Source of the DNA: Myxococcales bacterium
Lineage (GTDB): Bacteria; Myxococcota_A; Bradymonadia; UBA7976; UBA1532
Assembly (NCBI GenBank): GCA_020633435.1
Contig: JACKDP010000009.1
Coordinates: forward strand, 124,001 to 188,000
DNA: 64,000 nucleotides
Reading direction: 5' to 3'
The stretch's first letter is position 1. Each line of letters opens with the position of its first letter. The position numbers were made by a program, and so were the translations under genes. The notes under the pieces are model-generated. The model made no database searches. It had not been told where the DNA came from and worked only from the letters and a program-made list of their open reading frames with translations. Positions 35,281-43,648 of this stretch are shown here, piece after piece.

Positions 35281-35740
35281 CACCCGTATGGGGGCTGCGG
35301 GGGTCGGCGGCGAGGTGCCAGGTACATGGTGGAGGAGGGCGTCGGCGGGCGCGATTGCGGGGCCTTGGCGGGGTGTTCGGGGCGGCGTGAGGGGTGGTCT
35401 GGGGCGAAGTCGGGGGGACGTGGTCGGGGCGAGGGGGTTCGGGGCGGGTCGGGCCGGCCGCCTGGCCGAGCGCCGGACGCACCCCGCCTGCTGCGCTCAC
35501 CCTCTGCGCTACCACCACCAGGTCGAGCAGCGCCTTGCGCTGCGAACGTGGGTCAGGGACCGGCCCGCACGGCCGGCATCAGGTCGTCGTCGTCCAGGTC
35601 GAAGTGGGGCGGCACCGTCCCTGGGGGCCACGGGATCAGGGGGGTCGCCTGGTCGGCTTGCCAGGCCCGGAAGGCGATGGTGGCCTCCGTGTAGGCGCGC
35701 CGGGCGCGGCCGTAGGCGGCTCGCCAGTCGGCTTCCTGGG
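35281..35740. repeat. Tandem repeat R3, right part
   Basis: Continuation of the third unit after the IS. It keeps full similarity to R1 and R2 until the junction near 35740, where it carries on into the intact transposase gene. This identifies R3 as the ancestral copy. Confidence 0.8.
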
Positions 35741-36497
35741 CCGGCGTGCCGTGCACCACGGGGGCGGGGGTGCGGGGGGAGACGGGCTGCCGGGTCCACG
35801 GGTCGATGGTTCGGGCGGCGGCGGCCCCCTGCAGGCGCCGACCGGCCTTCTTGCGGTGCTGGCGCTCGCGGCGGGCGATGTCGTCGGCGAGCTGCCAGCA
35901 GGTCGCACGCTGCTCGGCGATGCTGAGCGCGGCGAGCCCGGGCAGGGGGCTGATCTCGACCGTGTAGCGCGTCGAGCCGCCCCGCCCCCGCCAGGTGCCG
36001 CGCAGCGGCAGCCCCCGCAGGTGGTGCGGGGTGGAGCAGACGAAGGGGTCGTCGTCCGGGTGGCGCACGACGAACGCCTTGGTGGCCTGGCTCATGAGGT
36101 ACCGCAGCCGCTCCAGGGCGTGGGCGTCGCTCAGCACCTGGATGCAGGCGTACCGGCGCTCGAAGAGCGGGCCGCGGCGCCCGAGCAATCGGTTGATGCG
36201 CCGCGCGATCTCGCCGTTGACGAAGCGCATGACCCGGGCGCGCTGGCGACCGGAGGTGAAGCCGGCGAGCAGGTGCCAGTGGGTCGACATGACGTGGAAG
36301 CCGTAGATGTCGAAGGGCCAGCGTGCCTGGGCCCGGCCGAGGACGCCGAGGATGATGTCGGCGACCTGCTCGTCGGGGCGCAGGAAGTACCGGCCGTTGA
36401 TGACCGGCGTGGTGATGTCGGAGAGCGTGGTCCACTGGCCGCTGCGGCGGCCGAGAACGACGTAGTCGTCGTGGTCGAAGCGGAGGTTCCGGGGCAT
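35553..36497 (-). CDS. REP-associated tyrosine transposase (Y1/HUH family)
   Basis: 314 residues. The N-terminal Y1_Tnp domain shows IYGFHVMSTHWHLLAGF, where HWH is the HUH metal motif, then NGEIARRINRLLGRRGPLFERRY and a candidate nucleophilic Tyr in LRYLMSQATKAF. This is the RAYT type that mobilises REP palindromes without being a classical IS. A 150-residue C-terminal extension ends in an acidic DDDDLM segment and is the part duplicated in R1 and R2. ATG 36497 gives the full domain. A 25-bp candidate REP-like element lies 34 bp upstream. Confidence 0.85.
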   Translation of the reverse strand: MPRNLRFDHDDYVVLGRRSGQWTTLSDITTPVINGRYFLRPDEQVADIILGVLGRAQARWPFDIYGFHVMSTHWHLLAGFTSGRQRARVMRFVNGEIARRINRLLGRRGPLFERRYACIQVLSDAHALERLRYLMSQATKAFVVRHPDDDPFVCSTPHHLRGLPLRGTWRGRGGSTRYTVEISPLPGLAALSIAEQRATCWQLADDIARRERQHRKKAGRRLQGAAAARTIDPWTRQPVSPRTPAPVVHGTPAQEADWRAAYGRARRAYTEATIAFRAWQADQATPLIPWPPGTVPPHFDLDDDDLMPAVRAGP

Positions 36498-36530
36498 CGC
36501 GGCGCTCCCGCGCTGTGGGGGTACACAGCT

Positions 36531-36555
36531 ATCGGTCAGTCGCGGCGCGTGTCGC
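36531..36555. repeat. Dispersed 25-bp repeat, copy 1 (candidate REP-like element)
   Basis: ATCGGTCAGTCGCGGCGCGT and the next five bases are identical to 41027-41051, and weaker similarity continues for about 20 bp. It sits between the RAYT start and the ferritin-like gene stop. The GCGGCGCGTGTCGC core can form a short hairpin with G-T pairs. Confidence 0.6.
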
Positions 36556-36613
36556 AGACTTTCTGCACTTTTCCCCGACGCGGGCGCGCGGTCGGCGCGG
36601 CGCCGTCAGCCGG

Positions 36614-37780
36614 TCAGGCGGGCGCGGGCCTCGGCCCAGGCGGCCTGCTGGCCAGCCGGCGCCACCCGCCCGTGGGCCCGCCAGCAGGCGGCGTCGGTGC
36701 CGACCGGTCGCGTCGTCCCCGCAGGCGGAGGCGCCGCCGAGCGTCGGCCACCGCCCTGCGGACCCCGTCGCCGCCGCGCTGCTCGGCCCAGGCCACCACG
36801 TGCGCCGCCAGGGCGGCGTGGCGCGCCTCGTCTTCGGCGATCACCGCCAGCGCCCGCCTGGGGCCCTCCTCCGTCGCGGCCGCCGCGGCCGCGCGGGCTT
36901 CCAGGGCCGCGGCCCCCTCGCCCAGGCAGCCCTCGACCAGGCTGTCGACCGCCAGCTCGGCGAGCGAGGGCGGGGCGGTCGGCCCGGCCTCGACCGGGGT
37001 CGGCCAGTAGCGTCGCCCCAGGTAGCCGCCCGCCAGGTCGAAGCAGGCCGCCGCATGGCGCCGCTCGTCCGCAGCCGCCCGGCGGGCCTCGCGCACCAGC
37101 GCCTCCGGGGCCCCCAGCGCCCCGAGCCAGCCCGCCAGTCGCTCAAACGTCGCCACGGACGCGTGCTCCATGCGCGCGTCCTCGAGCCACGCGGCGCCGA
37201 GCGCCTGCCGGGTCGGGGCGTCCAGGGCCACTCGGACGGGGGCCGGCAGGCACACGCCCCGCACCCCGATCGGCCGACCACCGGGCCCACGCAGCGGCCG
37301 CCCATGGCCGAAGCCGACGTTCAGATCCCCCAGCAAGTACGGGAACTTGAGGCCGATCGCGAAGCCGCGCTCGTCGCCGTGGGGGCCGTCGCCCACCGCG
37401 AAGACGAAGCGGCCCGAGACGTACACCGTGCCCATGAGCGTCGCGAACGGCGCGACCTGGATGCCATGGGTCGTGCCCCGGTCGTCGTCGCGCCGGGACC
37501 AGGCCAGCTCCAGGCCGATGCCCGGGCCATTGACCTGGCCGCCGAGCGCGAGGCGCGTCGAGTCGTCCAGGTACCAGTCGTGCTGAAGGACGGCCGCCAG
37601 GCCCCCGAAGGGATCCGACTGGCCGTAGGTGAGCTCGAGGCCATGGCCGCTCGTCGGCGCGTCGCCCCAGACCTGGCTGTAGACGTAGCCGCCGCCGATG
37701 TATGGGGGCCAGTCGGCCAGCGCGGGCGACGCGATCAGCGCGCTGCCCCCGAGCCACGCGACCCGCTTGCGAGCACCCAT
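36614..37780 (-). CDS. Exported protein with C-terminal ferritin-like di-iron domain
   Basis: 388 residues from ATG 37780; the frame stays open much further upstream but that part is antisense to the PARG gene. A signal peptide (ALIASPALA) is followed by about 160 residues of alternating aromatic/small strands (GGGYVYSQVW, VYVSGRFVFAVG) resembling an outer-membrane beta structure. The ferritin-like domain (about 195-345) has metal motifs EHASVATFE, ADERRHA, EGCLGEG and EDEARHA, the E-ExxH-E-ExxH pattern of di-iron proteins. Similar ferritin-like domains are frequent in myxobacterial exported proteins. The reaction is unknown. The C-terminus is Arg/Pro-rich. Confidence 0.7.
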   Translation of the reverse strand: MGARKRVAWLGGSALIASPALADWPPYIGGGYVYSQVWGDAPTSGHGLELTYGQSDPFGGLAAVLQHDWYLDDSTRLALGGQVNGPGIGLELAWSRRDDDRGTTHGIQVAPFATLMGTVYVSGRFVFAVGDGPHGDERGFAIGLKFPYLLGDLNVGFGHGRPLRGPGGRPIGVRGVCLPAPVRVALDAPTRQALGAAWLEDARMEHASVATFERLAGWLGALGAPEALVREARRAAADERRHAAACFDLAGGYLGRRYWPTPVEAGPTAPPSLAELAVDSLVEGCLGEGAAALEARAAAAAATEEGPRRALAVIAEDEARHAALAAHVVAWAEQRGGDGVRRAVADARRRLRLRGRRDRSAPTPPAGGPTGGWRRLASRPPGPRPAPA

Positions 37781-37861
37781 GGTCCCCTCCCCGCGAAGTG
37801 TGGGCCCATCATGGCCACAAGCCGACCGGGAGCGCGATGGCGATCGTCCTTGCTCTTCGAT

Positions 37862-37882
37862 ACAGCATGCATATATGCTTGT
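37862..37882. promoter_or_regulatory. Inverted repeat upstream of the PARG-like gene
   Basis: ACAGCAT and ATGCTTGT arms flank GCATAT in one of the few AT-rich spots of the window, 37 bp before ATG 37919 in a divergent 138-bp gap. CATATAT could serve as a -10. It is a candidate operator or promoter for one or both genes. A CAGGAGG ribosome site lies just before the ATG. Confidence 0.4.
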
Positions 37883-37918
37883 CGCATTGAAGATCCCACC
37901 AGCCCACAGGAGGTCCCC

Positions 37919-38743
37919 ATGTCCCTCACCGGCGTCGCCCGCGAGACCCTGCACATCGTCCAGGCCGGCGGCTACACCGCGCCCAGCGGCGCGGCCGTCG
38001 ACTTCGCCGCCGCCCAGCGAGCGGCCGTGGCCGGCACGCGCCTGTACGACCCGGCCCAGGCAGCCGCCCTGCTGGCCGCGCCACCCGGCACCGGCGCGCC
38101 ACCACGCGTCGAGGTCACGGACGAGACGACCCAGGTCGCCGCCGCCCGGCTCGCGGCCGCCGGCCCCGTCGCCGCCCTGAACTTCGCCTCCGCGCGCAAC
38201 CCGGGGGGTGGCTTCCTGGGCGGCGCGAAGGCCCAGGAGGAGGACGTCTGCCGCTGCTCCGGGCTCTACCACTGCCTGCTGGAGGCCCCGGACTACTACG
38301 CCGTGAACCGGGCGGGCGCGTCCCTGCTCTACTCGGATCACGTCATCTGGTCGCCCGCCGTCCCGTTCTTCCGGACGCGCGCGCGGGAGCTGCTGGAGGC
38401 GCCCTTCTTCGCCTCTGTCATCACGGCGCCCGCCCCGAACGCCGGGGAGGCCCTGCGCCGCGACCCCGCGGCCGGCCCGGCCATCGAGGCCTGCTACCGC
38501 CACCGCGCGGGCCTGGTGCTGGCCGTCGCCCAGGCCCAGGCCGCCCGCCGCCTGGTGCTGGGCGCCTGGGGCTGCGGTGTCTTCCGCAACGACCCGGCCA
38601 TGGCGGCCGACGCCTTCGGCGTCTGGCTGGCGTCGCCGCGGTTCGCGGGGGCCTTCGACGCCGTCACTTTCGCGGTCTACGACCCCAGCAAGACCCGCGG
38701 GACGCTCGCCGCGTTCGCGGATCGGCTCTCGCCCACCGCCTGA
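37919..38743 (+). CDS. PARG-like macrodomain protein (TIGR02452 family)
   Basis: 274 residues. The signature NFASARNPGGGFLGGAKAQEE includes the GGG loop and QEE catalytic pair of bacterial/fungal-type poly(ADP-ribose) glycohydrolases. LGAWGCGVFRNDP, the second macrodomain loop, is also present. It should hydrolyse ADP-ribose linkages in the cytoplasm; no signal peptide is seen. The RBS CAGGAGG and the AT-rich inverted repeat upstream suggest its own regulated promoter. The 3' end overlaps the convergent gene by 67 bp. No ADP-ribosyltransferase gene is visible in the window. Confidence 0.88.
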   Translation: MSLTGVARETLHIVQAGGYTAPSGAAVDFAAAQRAAVAGTRLYDPAQAAALLAAPPGTGAPPRVEVTDETTQVAAARLAAAGPVAALNFASARNPGGGFLGGAKAQEEDVCRCSGLYHCLLEAPDYYAVNRAGASLLYSDHVIWSPAVPFFRTRARELLEAPFFASVITAPAPNAGEALRRDPAAGPAIEACYRHRAGLVLAVAQAQAARRLVLGAWGCGVFRNDPAMAADAFGVWLASPRFAGAFDAVTFAVYDPSKTRGTLAAFADRLSPTA

Positions 38744-39561
38744 CCCTCCAGCCAGTCCCGCAGGAGGGGCCCGACCGCGACGCCCTCGTGGGCCGGCGAC
38801 GCGCCATGGCGAGCCGCCAGCACCCGTCCGTCCGGCCCCAGCAGCAGGACCGAGGGCGCCGTCCAGCGCGAGGGCCGCTCCAGCTCGCCGTTGTGCCACC
38901 GGCGCGGCATCCAGAGCTGGAACCACACCGAGCGGAGCACCAGGGGGCGCAGCCGCGTGCGCAACGCCCGGCTCAACGCGAGCCCCCGGTCGACGGCGTC
39001 GCGGGCCGCCACCACATGCACGGGCTCCGGCTCGCCGGGGCGGCGGACGTAGATGACGGTCAGCGGCGGCAGCCCCACCCAGTCCGGGGCCTCACCCAGA
39101 TCGTCGGGCCGGTTGGACTCCTGCAGCGCCAGCACCGTCAGCCCCGGCCCGGGCGCGTCCGACCGCCAGGCGCCGCCGTCGTCGAGCGGGAGGACCAGCG
39201 CCGGCAGGTGGCGCCCGACCCAGTGCCGGGCCCAGGCGTCGCCGAAGCGCTGGTGGCCCCACCGCGTCGTCAGCGGCAGCCAGACGACCAGGGTGGCGGT
39301 CAGGGCGAAGGCCGCCCAGGCGGCGGGGCCGAGGACGGGCCTGAACACCGCCAGGCCTACGAAGCTCACCACGGCCGACAGGCAGCCGAGCGCGATCAAG
39401 CCGTCCAGGGCGCCGACGGTGCCCCGCGCCCAGAGGACGGCCGCGATCAGGGTGACCCCGACGGCCGGCAGGAGCACGCTCCCCCCGAAGCCGTGGCGGA
39501 CGGCGAAGGCCGCCGCGAGCGCGGCGGCGACGAAGGCGTTGTGCAACAGGTTGATCTTCAT
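38677..39561 (-). CDS. Membrane protein with thioredoxin-like C-terminal half (tentative)
   Basis: 294 residues. About four hydrophobic helices in the first 125 residues (HNAFVAAALAAAFAV, LLPAVGVTLIAAVLW, LIALGCLSAVVSFVGLAV, WAAFALTATLVVWLPL). The soluble C-terminal half has LPALVLPLDDGG, LTVIYVRRPG and APSVLLLGPDGRVL, spaced like a redoxin fold but without a CxxC motif. It could be an inactive redoxin-like protein; I assign no function. ATG 39561 overlaps the stop of the OmpA-like gene (ATGA), so they form an operon. Confidence 0.55.
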   Translation of the reverse strand: MKINLLHNAFVAAALAAAFAVRHGFGGSVLLPAVGVTLIAAVLWARGTVGALDGLIALGCLSAVVSFVGLAVFRPVLGPAAWAAFALTATLVVWLPLTTRWGHQRFGDAWARHWVGRHLPALVLPLDDGGAWRSDAPGPGLTVLALQESNRPDDLGEAPDWVGLPPLTVIYVRRPGEPEPVHVVAARDAVDRGLALSRALRTRLRPLVLRSVWFQLWMPRRWHNGELERPSRWTAPSVLLLGPDGRVLAARHGASPAHEGVAVGPLLRDWLEGQAVGESRSANAASVPRVLLGS

Positions 39562-40997
39562 GCGGATTCTCCCTTGGCATGGTCGGCGGCCCGGCGGGGC
39601 GCGCACAGGTCAAAGCTCACGGCGACCTCGACCTGGCGGTCGAAGGCGTCGCCCGGCACCTCGCCCACGCGGGCGGCGGCGACGATCTGACGGCTGATGT
39701 GGCGGGGCAGGCCCGCCGAGGCGAGCCGCGTGTCGAGGGCGTCCTGGACGGCCATCGCGCGGTCCGCGGCGAGGCCCTCGTTCTGGTGGCGGGCCTCGTC
39801 GCTGGCCCGGGCGGCGGCCCAGTCAGCGCTGGCCCGCCCCTCGACCCGGACCTGGGGTTCGGCGCCGGGGGCGCGCTCGACGACCTGCGCCGTCCGCTGG
39901 ACCAGCGCCTCGAGGGCGGCGTGGCTCGCCGCGTCGATCTCGGCGCTGCCTGGGCCGAAGAAGACGAGCTCCCGAAAGCCGCCCGGGACGGGCGCGCGCT
40001 CGGGGGCCACGCTGCGGGCCGGCGGCCGGATGGGCGGCAGGGGGGCGGCGCCACCGACGCCGACGAGCTCGCCCACGCCGGCCCCGGCGGAGAGGCCACG
40101 GGCTCCGATGCCATCGGTGAGGCCTGACGTATCGAGGGTGAGCGCGTGGCCGTCCACCTGCAGGCGCAGGGCGCCCAGCTCGCCCCGCCCGGGCCCGACG
40201 CCCCCTTGCACCCGGGCGTAGGTGTAGTGGGCCCGGTCGAAGGCCGACGGGCTCAAGTAGTAGAGCGTCGACGTCTCGGCCGTGCTGCCGGTGGTGATCG
40301 CCGCGCTGCCGCCCATCGCCGACAGCGCCACCCCCAGCTCCGCGGACCGCACGAGGCGCGTCCAGCCCGGCAGCACCGGGTGCCGGTAGGTCACCTGGAG
40401 CAGACCACCCCCCGCGCCGGCCACGCCCCAGGACGTCTCCAGGCCGACCAGCAGCTCGAAGGTGTAGTGGTGCGGGGCGGGCAGCCCGTCCAGGCCCAGC
40501 CACCGCGCCAGCGGCAGGAGCGCGCCCGCCTCACGACCGGGGTCGGCGAGGCTGCGGATCTGATCCACGAGGGCGCGGTGGGGGGCCAGCCGCAGGCTCA
40601 GCTCCGCCTCGGCCGGGCCCGCCACGGGCGCGCCGGTGACCTGGGCGAAGACCTGCAGGAAGCGCGCGATGCGATAGGTCAGGACCGAGGCGTCGAAGCG
40701 TGGGTCGTCGCTGTCCCGCGCGGCGATCCAGGGCTTGAGCGCCTCGCCGACATCTTCGACGAAGGCGTCGATCAGGCGCACCGCCCCGATGCTCAGCCCG
40801 GTGCACGGGTCCGTCTGGGCCGCGAGCTCCTCGGGGGACATGCCGGCGATCAGCGGTGGCGGGGCGCCCGCGCGGTAGCCGGGCTGGAGCTCGGCGGACT
40901 GGGCGATGGCGGCCTGGAGCATCAGGCCCCCCTCGGCGGCCTGGGGCTGGCGGGGCTCGGGAGAGGACGGGACGGGAACCTGCTGGAAGTCGGCCAT
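39558..40997 (-). CDS. Protein with OmpA-like C-terminal region and no signal peptide
   Basis: 479 residues. The N-terminus (MADFQQVPVPSSPEP) is not a signal peptide. The middle (about 60-330) is unrecognised and mixed helix/strand. The C-terminal part (about 355-465) has FFGPGSAEIDAASHAAL, VRVEGRASADW, NEGLAADRAMAVQDALD and VEVAVSF, spaced like an OmpA peptidoglycan-binding domain. Lack of an export signal is odd for that fold and suggests another export route or a cytoplasmic role. It is coupled to the membrane protein downstream. The 25-bp dispersed repeat lies 30 bp upstream. Confidence 0.55.
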   Translation of the reverse strand: MADFQQVPVPSSPEPRQPQAAEGGLMLQAAIAQSAELQPGYRAGAPPPLIAGMSPEELAAQTDPCTGLSIGAVRLIDAFVEDVGEALKPWIAARDSDDPRFDASVLTYRIARFLQVFAQVTGAPVAGPAEAELSLRLAPHRALVDQIRSLADPGREAGALLPLARWLGLDGLPAPHHYTFELLVGLETSWGVAGAGGGLLQVTYRHPVLPGWTRLVRSAELGVALSAMGGSAAITTGSTAETSTLYYLSPSAFDRAHYTYARVQGGVGPGRGELGALRLQVDGHALTLDTSGLTDGIGARGLSAGAGVGELVGVGGAAPLPPIRPPARSVAPERAPVPGGFRELVFFGPGSAEIDAASHAALEALVQRTAQVVERAPGAEPQVRVEGRASADWAAARASDEARHQNEGLAADRAMAVQDALDTRLASAGLPRHISRQIVAAARVGEVPGDAFDRQVEVAVSFDLCAPRRAADHAKGESA

Positions 40998-41026
40998 GGT
41001 GCGCTCCGCGCCGTTGCCTTCTCCTC

Positions 41027-41051
41027 ATCGGTCAGTCGCGGCGCGTGTCGC
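41027..41051. repeat. Dispersed 25-bp repeat, copy 2 (candidate REP-like element)
   Basis: Exact copy, same orientation, of 36531-36555, lying between two divergent genes. Here the core reads CGCGGCGCGTGTCGCG and can fold as a 6-7-bp stem with G-T pairs. An AT-rich stretch (TCGTATATTTTATGAG) follows and may hold the promoter of the kinase gene. Confidence 0.6.
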
Positions 41052-41178
41052 GCAGATTCTCGATTTTCTCGTATATTTTATGAGCGCGATCGCCGTAACC
41101 GGCTGATTTCATGAGGATCGTCGGAGGAGCGTCCCACGGAGGCTTGCGCGGCGCGGGCGCCGGCCGCACCCTGACGCC

Positions 41179-42624
41179 ATGGATGCCCTCTGCGCCGCGT
41201 GCGGTCAGCCCACCTCCAACGACGCCGAGACGTGCGCGGCGTGCGGCGGCCGCACACGACTCCGAGATCGCTACCTGCTGCACAGCATCGTCGGGCAAGG
41301 GGCCGTGGGCGTGACGTACCGCGCCACCGACCTGGCGGCGGCCGACGACGGCGCCCTGGTGGCCATCAAGGAGATGCCCCTGCGGCACACCGACCCGGAG
41401 CTGGCGCGCCGGGTGGCCCGCGAGGCGAGCGTCCTGGCCCAGCTCCACCACGACCGCATCCCCGCCTACGTCGAGGACTTCACCGTCGGGGTGGGCAAGC
41501 AGCAGGTCTTCTACCTGGTGCAGGCGTTCGTGGCGGGGCCGACCCTGGCCGACGAGATGGCCCGCCGGCGGTACACCGAGGACGAGGTGCTGGCCATCCT
41601 CGACGACCTGGCCGACATCCTCGCGTACCTGCACCGCCTCATGCCGCCGGTCGTGCACCGCGATCTGAAGCTGAAGAACGTCATCCGGCGCAGCCGGGAC
41701 CAGAAGCTCGTCCTCATCGACTTCGGCGCCGTGCGCGACGTGGTGGCCGACCCGCGCGTGGGCGGCAGCACCGTCGCCGGCACCTACGGCTACATGGCGC
41801 CCGAGCAGTTCCGGGGCGAGGCCAGCCCGCAGAGCGATCTGTACGCCCTCGGCGTGCTGGGCGCGGTGCTGCTGACCCGCAAGGATCCCGTAGAGCTGGC
41901 GCGGCCCGACCACAGCCTGGACTGGCGCGCGCACGTCACGGCCAGCGCGCCGACCCAGCGGCTGCTGGAGGCGCTCCTGCAGCCGGAGGCCGCTCGCCGC
42001 CCCGCCTCCGCGGACGAGGTGCGCCAGCAGATCGCCCGCATCCGCCGCGGGGAGCGCCAGGAGGTGGCCCTGGTCGAGACGCGCCGGTCGGTGCAGGTCC
42101 AGATCGCCCCGCCCGCCCTGCGGCGGAGCCTCGACGCCCGCTCCTTCCCCCTCGCCGTCTTCCTGGCGTTCCTGGGCTCACCCGTCGGCCTGCACTGGTG
42201 GTACCTGGGCCGCCCGGCGCTCGGCGTCCTCTCGGCGGTCTTCTGCCTCACCGGGCTCCCGCTGTTCACGGCCATCGGGCACGGCGTGCTGATGTGGGCG
42301 CGGGGCCGCCAGGCCTTCGACCGGCGCTACAACCCCGAGATCATCGCCCTCGAAGACGGCCGCGCGGCCCGGCTGGCCGAGGAGATCGACGCCCTGCACG
42401 CCCTGCACCTGAAGGGGGCCCTGACGGCGGAGGAGTTCGAGCGGGAGAAGGCGCGGCTGCTGGGCCACCACCCGCCCGCCCTGGCGTCGCTGCTCAACGG
42501 CCTGGAGCAGGGCGGCCTGTTCGGCGCGCTGCACGAGCTGCGCAAGCTGCCGCAGCTCATCCACGACGAGGTGACGCAGGAGCTGCGCGACCGCCACCGC
42601 CGGGAGCGGCGACCCCGGCGGTAG
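41179..42624 (+). CDS. Serine/threonine protein kinase with zinc ribbon, TM2-like and SHOCT-like segments
   Basis: 481 residues. The N-terminal zinc ribbon (CAAC and CAAC, residues 5-24) is followed by a Hanks-type kinase domain (about 32-290) with IVGQGAVGVTYRA, VAIKEM, VVHRDLKLKN, DFGAVRD and MAPEQ; all catalytic residues are present. Two hydrophobic helices follow (about 320-385) with a TM2-like pattern (FLAFLGSPVGLHWWYLG), and then LKGALTAEEFEREKARLL, a SHOCT-like oligomerisation helix. This suggests a membrane-tethered cytoplasmic kinase. The substrate is unknown. The stop is 4 bp from that of the convergent CsgG-like gene. Confidence 0.85.
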   Translation: MDALCAACGQPTSNDAETCAACGGRTRLRDRYLLHSIVGQGAVGVTYRATDLAAADDGALVAIKEMPLRHTDPELARRVAREASVLAQLHHDRIPAYVEDFTVGVGKQQVFYLVQAFVAGPTLADEMARRRYTEDEVLAILDDLADILAYLHRLMPPVVHRDLKLKNVIRRSRDQKLVLIDFGAVRDVVADPRVGGSTVAGTYGYMAPEQFRGEASPQSDLYALGVLGAVLLTRKDPVELARPDHSLDWRAHVTASAPTQRLLEALLQPEAARRPASADEVRQQIARIRRGERQEVALVETRRSVQVQIAPPALRRSLDARSFPLAVFLAFLGSPVGLHWWYLGRPALGVLSAVFCLTGLPLFTAIGHGVLMWARGRQAFDRRYNPEIIALEDGRAARLAEEIDALHALHLKGALTAEEFEREKARLLGHHPPALASLLNGLEQGGLFGALHELRKLPQLIHDEVTQELRDRHRRERRPRR

Positions 42625-42628
42625 CCCC

Positions 42629-43648
42629 TCAGGGCAGCGGCGCCAGCCGGAACTCCTCGAAGAAGTGCCCGACCACGCGGCCATCGACCACCGCGGGCCC
42701 GCTGCGGAAGCGGACGCGGGCCGCTGTGAAGGGCGTGGGCGGGGCGGGCCGGGCGATGACGACGGTGTCGTCCAGCAGCAGCTTGAGGGTGCCACCCTCG
42801 TGGCGGATGCGGACCGGCATGACCTGGTCGTGGGCCGCCCGGCGCATGCCCTCGGCGCCCACGTCGGGGAAGGCCAGGACCCACTCGTCGGTCGGGTGCG
42901 GGCAGATCTGGATGGGCACCGGCGTCTCGCCGAGCAGCTCGACCAGGACGCAGCGCGCGCGCTCGTTGCGCGTGTCGCCCCCCATGAACAGCAGCAACTC
43001 GAACCGGGCCGGCAGCGCCCACGGCAGCTCGAACGACCACGTCCCGGCCCGGGGCGGCGTCAGGATCTTCCCCCGTAGCGCGGAGATGACCTGCAACCCC
43101 CCGAAACCTTGAGGGAAATCCAGCTCGGGCGTCTGCGACCAGTCGAGCCGCTGGCCCTCGCCGGCGGCCGCCACGGGCGGCGCGGCGTCCTGCAGGCGGA
43201 GCGCGCCGAAGAGCTGGCCGGCCACCTGCTCCACCGGCTGCTCCAGGGCCGCGGCGCTGGCGGCGGCCGCGCGCTCCGTCGCGACCAGGGCGCCCCGGCG
43301 CGTCTCATGGGCCTTCAGCAGCACCCGCAGCTCGCCGCCGAGCCGCAGGATCTCGCCCGAGACCACGAAGTCGGCGCCGACGTTGCGGCCCGTCTCCACC
43401 TCGCAGGCGCCTTCGCAGGCCGACAGATCGGTGCCCGGGGGGAGCTGGGCCGCCAGGTTCTCGCGGGTGAGCACGAGGGCGCGCTCGGCCAGCGTGCGCA
43501 GGGCGGCGGTGCGGACGACGTCGCCGAAGAAGCGGACCTCCGCGGGGGTGAGGCCCGCCGGGTTCCGCAGCTCGAGCACGGCCACCCGCGGCCGGGCGTG
43601 GGCGGTCGCAGCGAAGAGCAGCGCGGCGAGCAGCGCCCCGACCCTCAT
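42629..43648 (-). CDS. Exported CsgG/TolB-like protein
   Basis: 339 residues. A signal peptide (LLAALLFAATAHA) is followed by RVAVLELRNPAGLTPAEV, the opening of the CsgG/TolB-N-like fold common in deltaproteobacterial exported proteins, with CEGACEVETGRNVGADFVV further on. The C-terminal half (about 165-335) is a beta-rich segment resembling a carbohydrate-binding or LamG-like sandwich; I cannot name it. It is the last gene of a three-gene operon and starts by ATGA overlap with the beta-propeller lipoprotein. It may help export or anchor that operon's surface proteins. Confidence 0.65.
   Translation of the reverse strand: MRVGALLAALLFAATAHARPRVAVLELRNPAGLTPAEVRFFGDVVRTAALRTLAERALVLTRENLAAQLPPGTDLSACEGACEVETGRNVGADFVVSGEILRLGGELRVLLKAHETRRGALVATERAAAASAAALEQPVEQVAGQLFGALRLQDAAPPVAAAGEGQRLDWSQTPELDFPQGFGGLQVISALRGKILTPPRAGTWSFELPWALPARFELLLFMGGDTRNERARCVLVELLGETPVPIQICPHPTDEWVLAFPDVGAEGMRRAAHDQVMPVRIRHEGGTLKLLLDDTVVIARPAPPTPFTAARVRFRSGPAVVDGRVVGHFFEEFRLAPLP

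Noticed and set aside
36614..38926. Very long minus-strand open frame reading through the PARG-like gene
   Set aside because: Residues upstream of ATG 37780 are antisense to the well-supported PARG gene and low-complexity. The signal peptide defines the real start at 37780.
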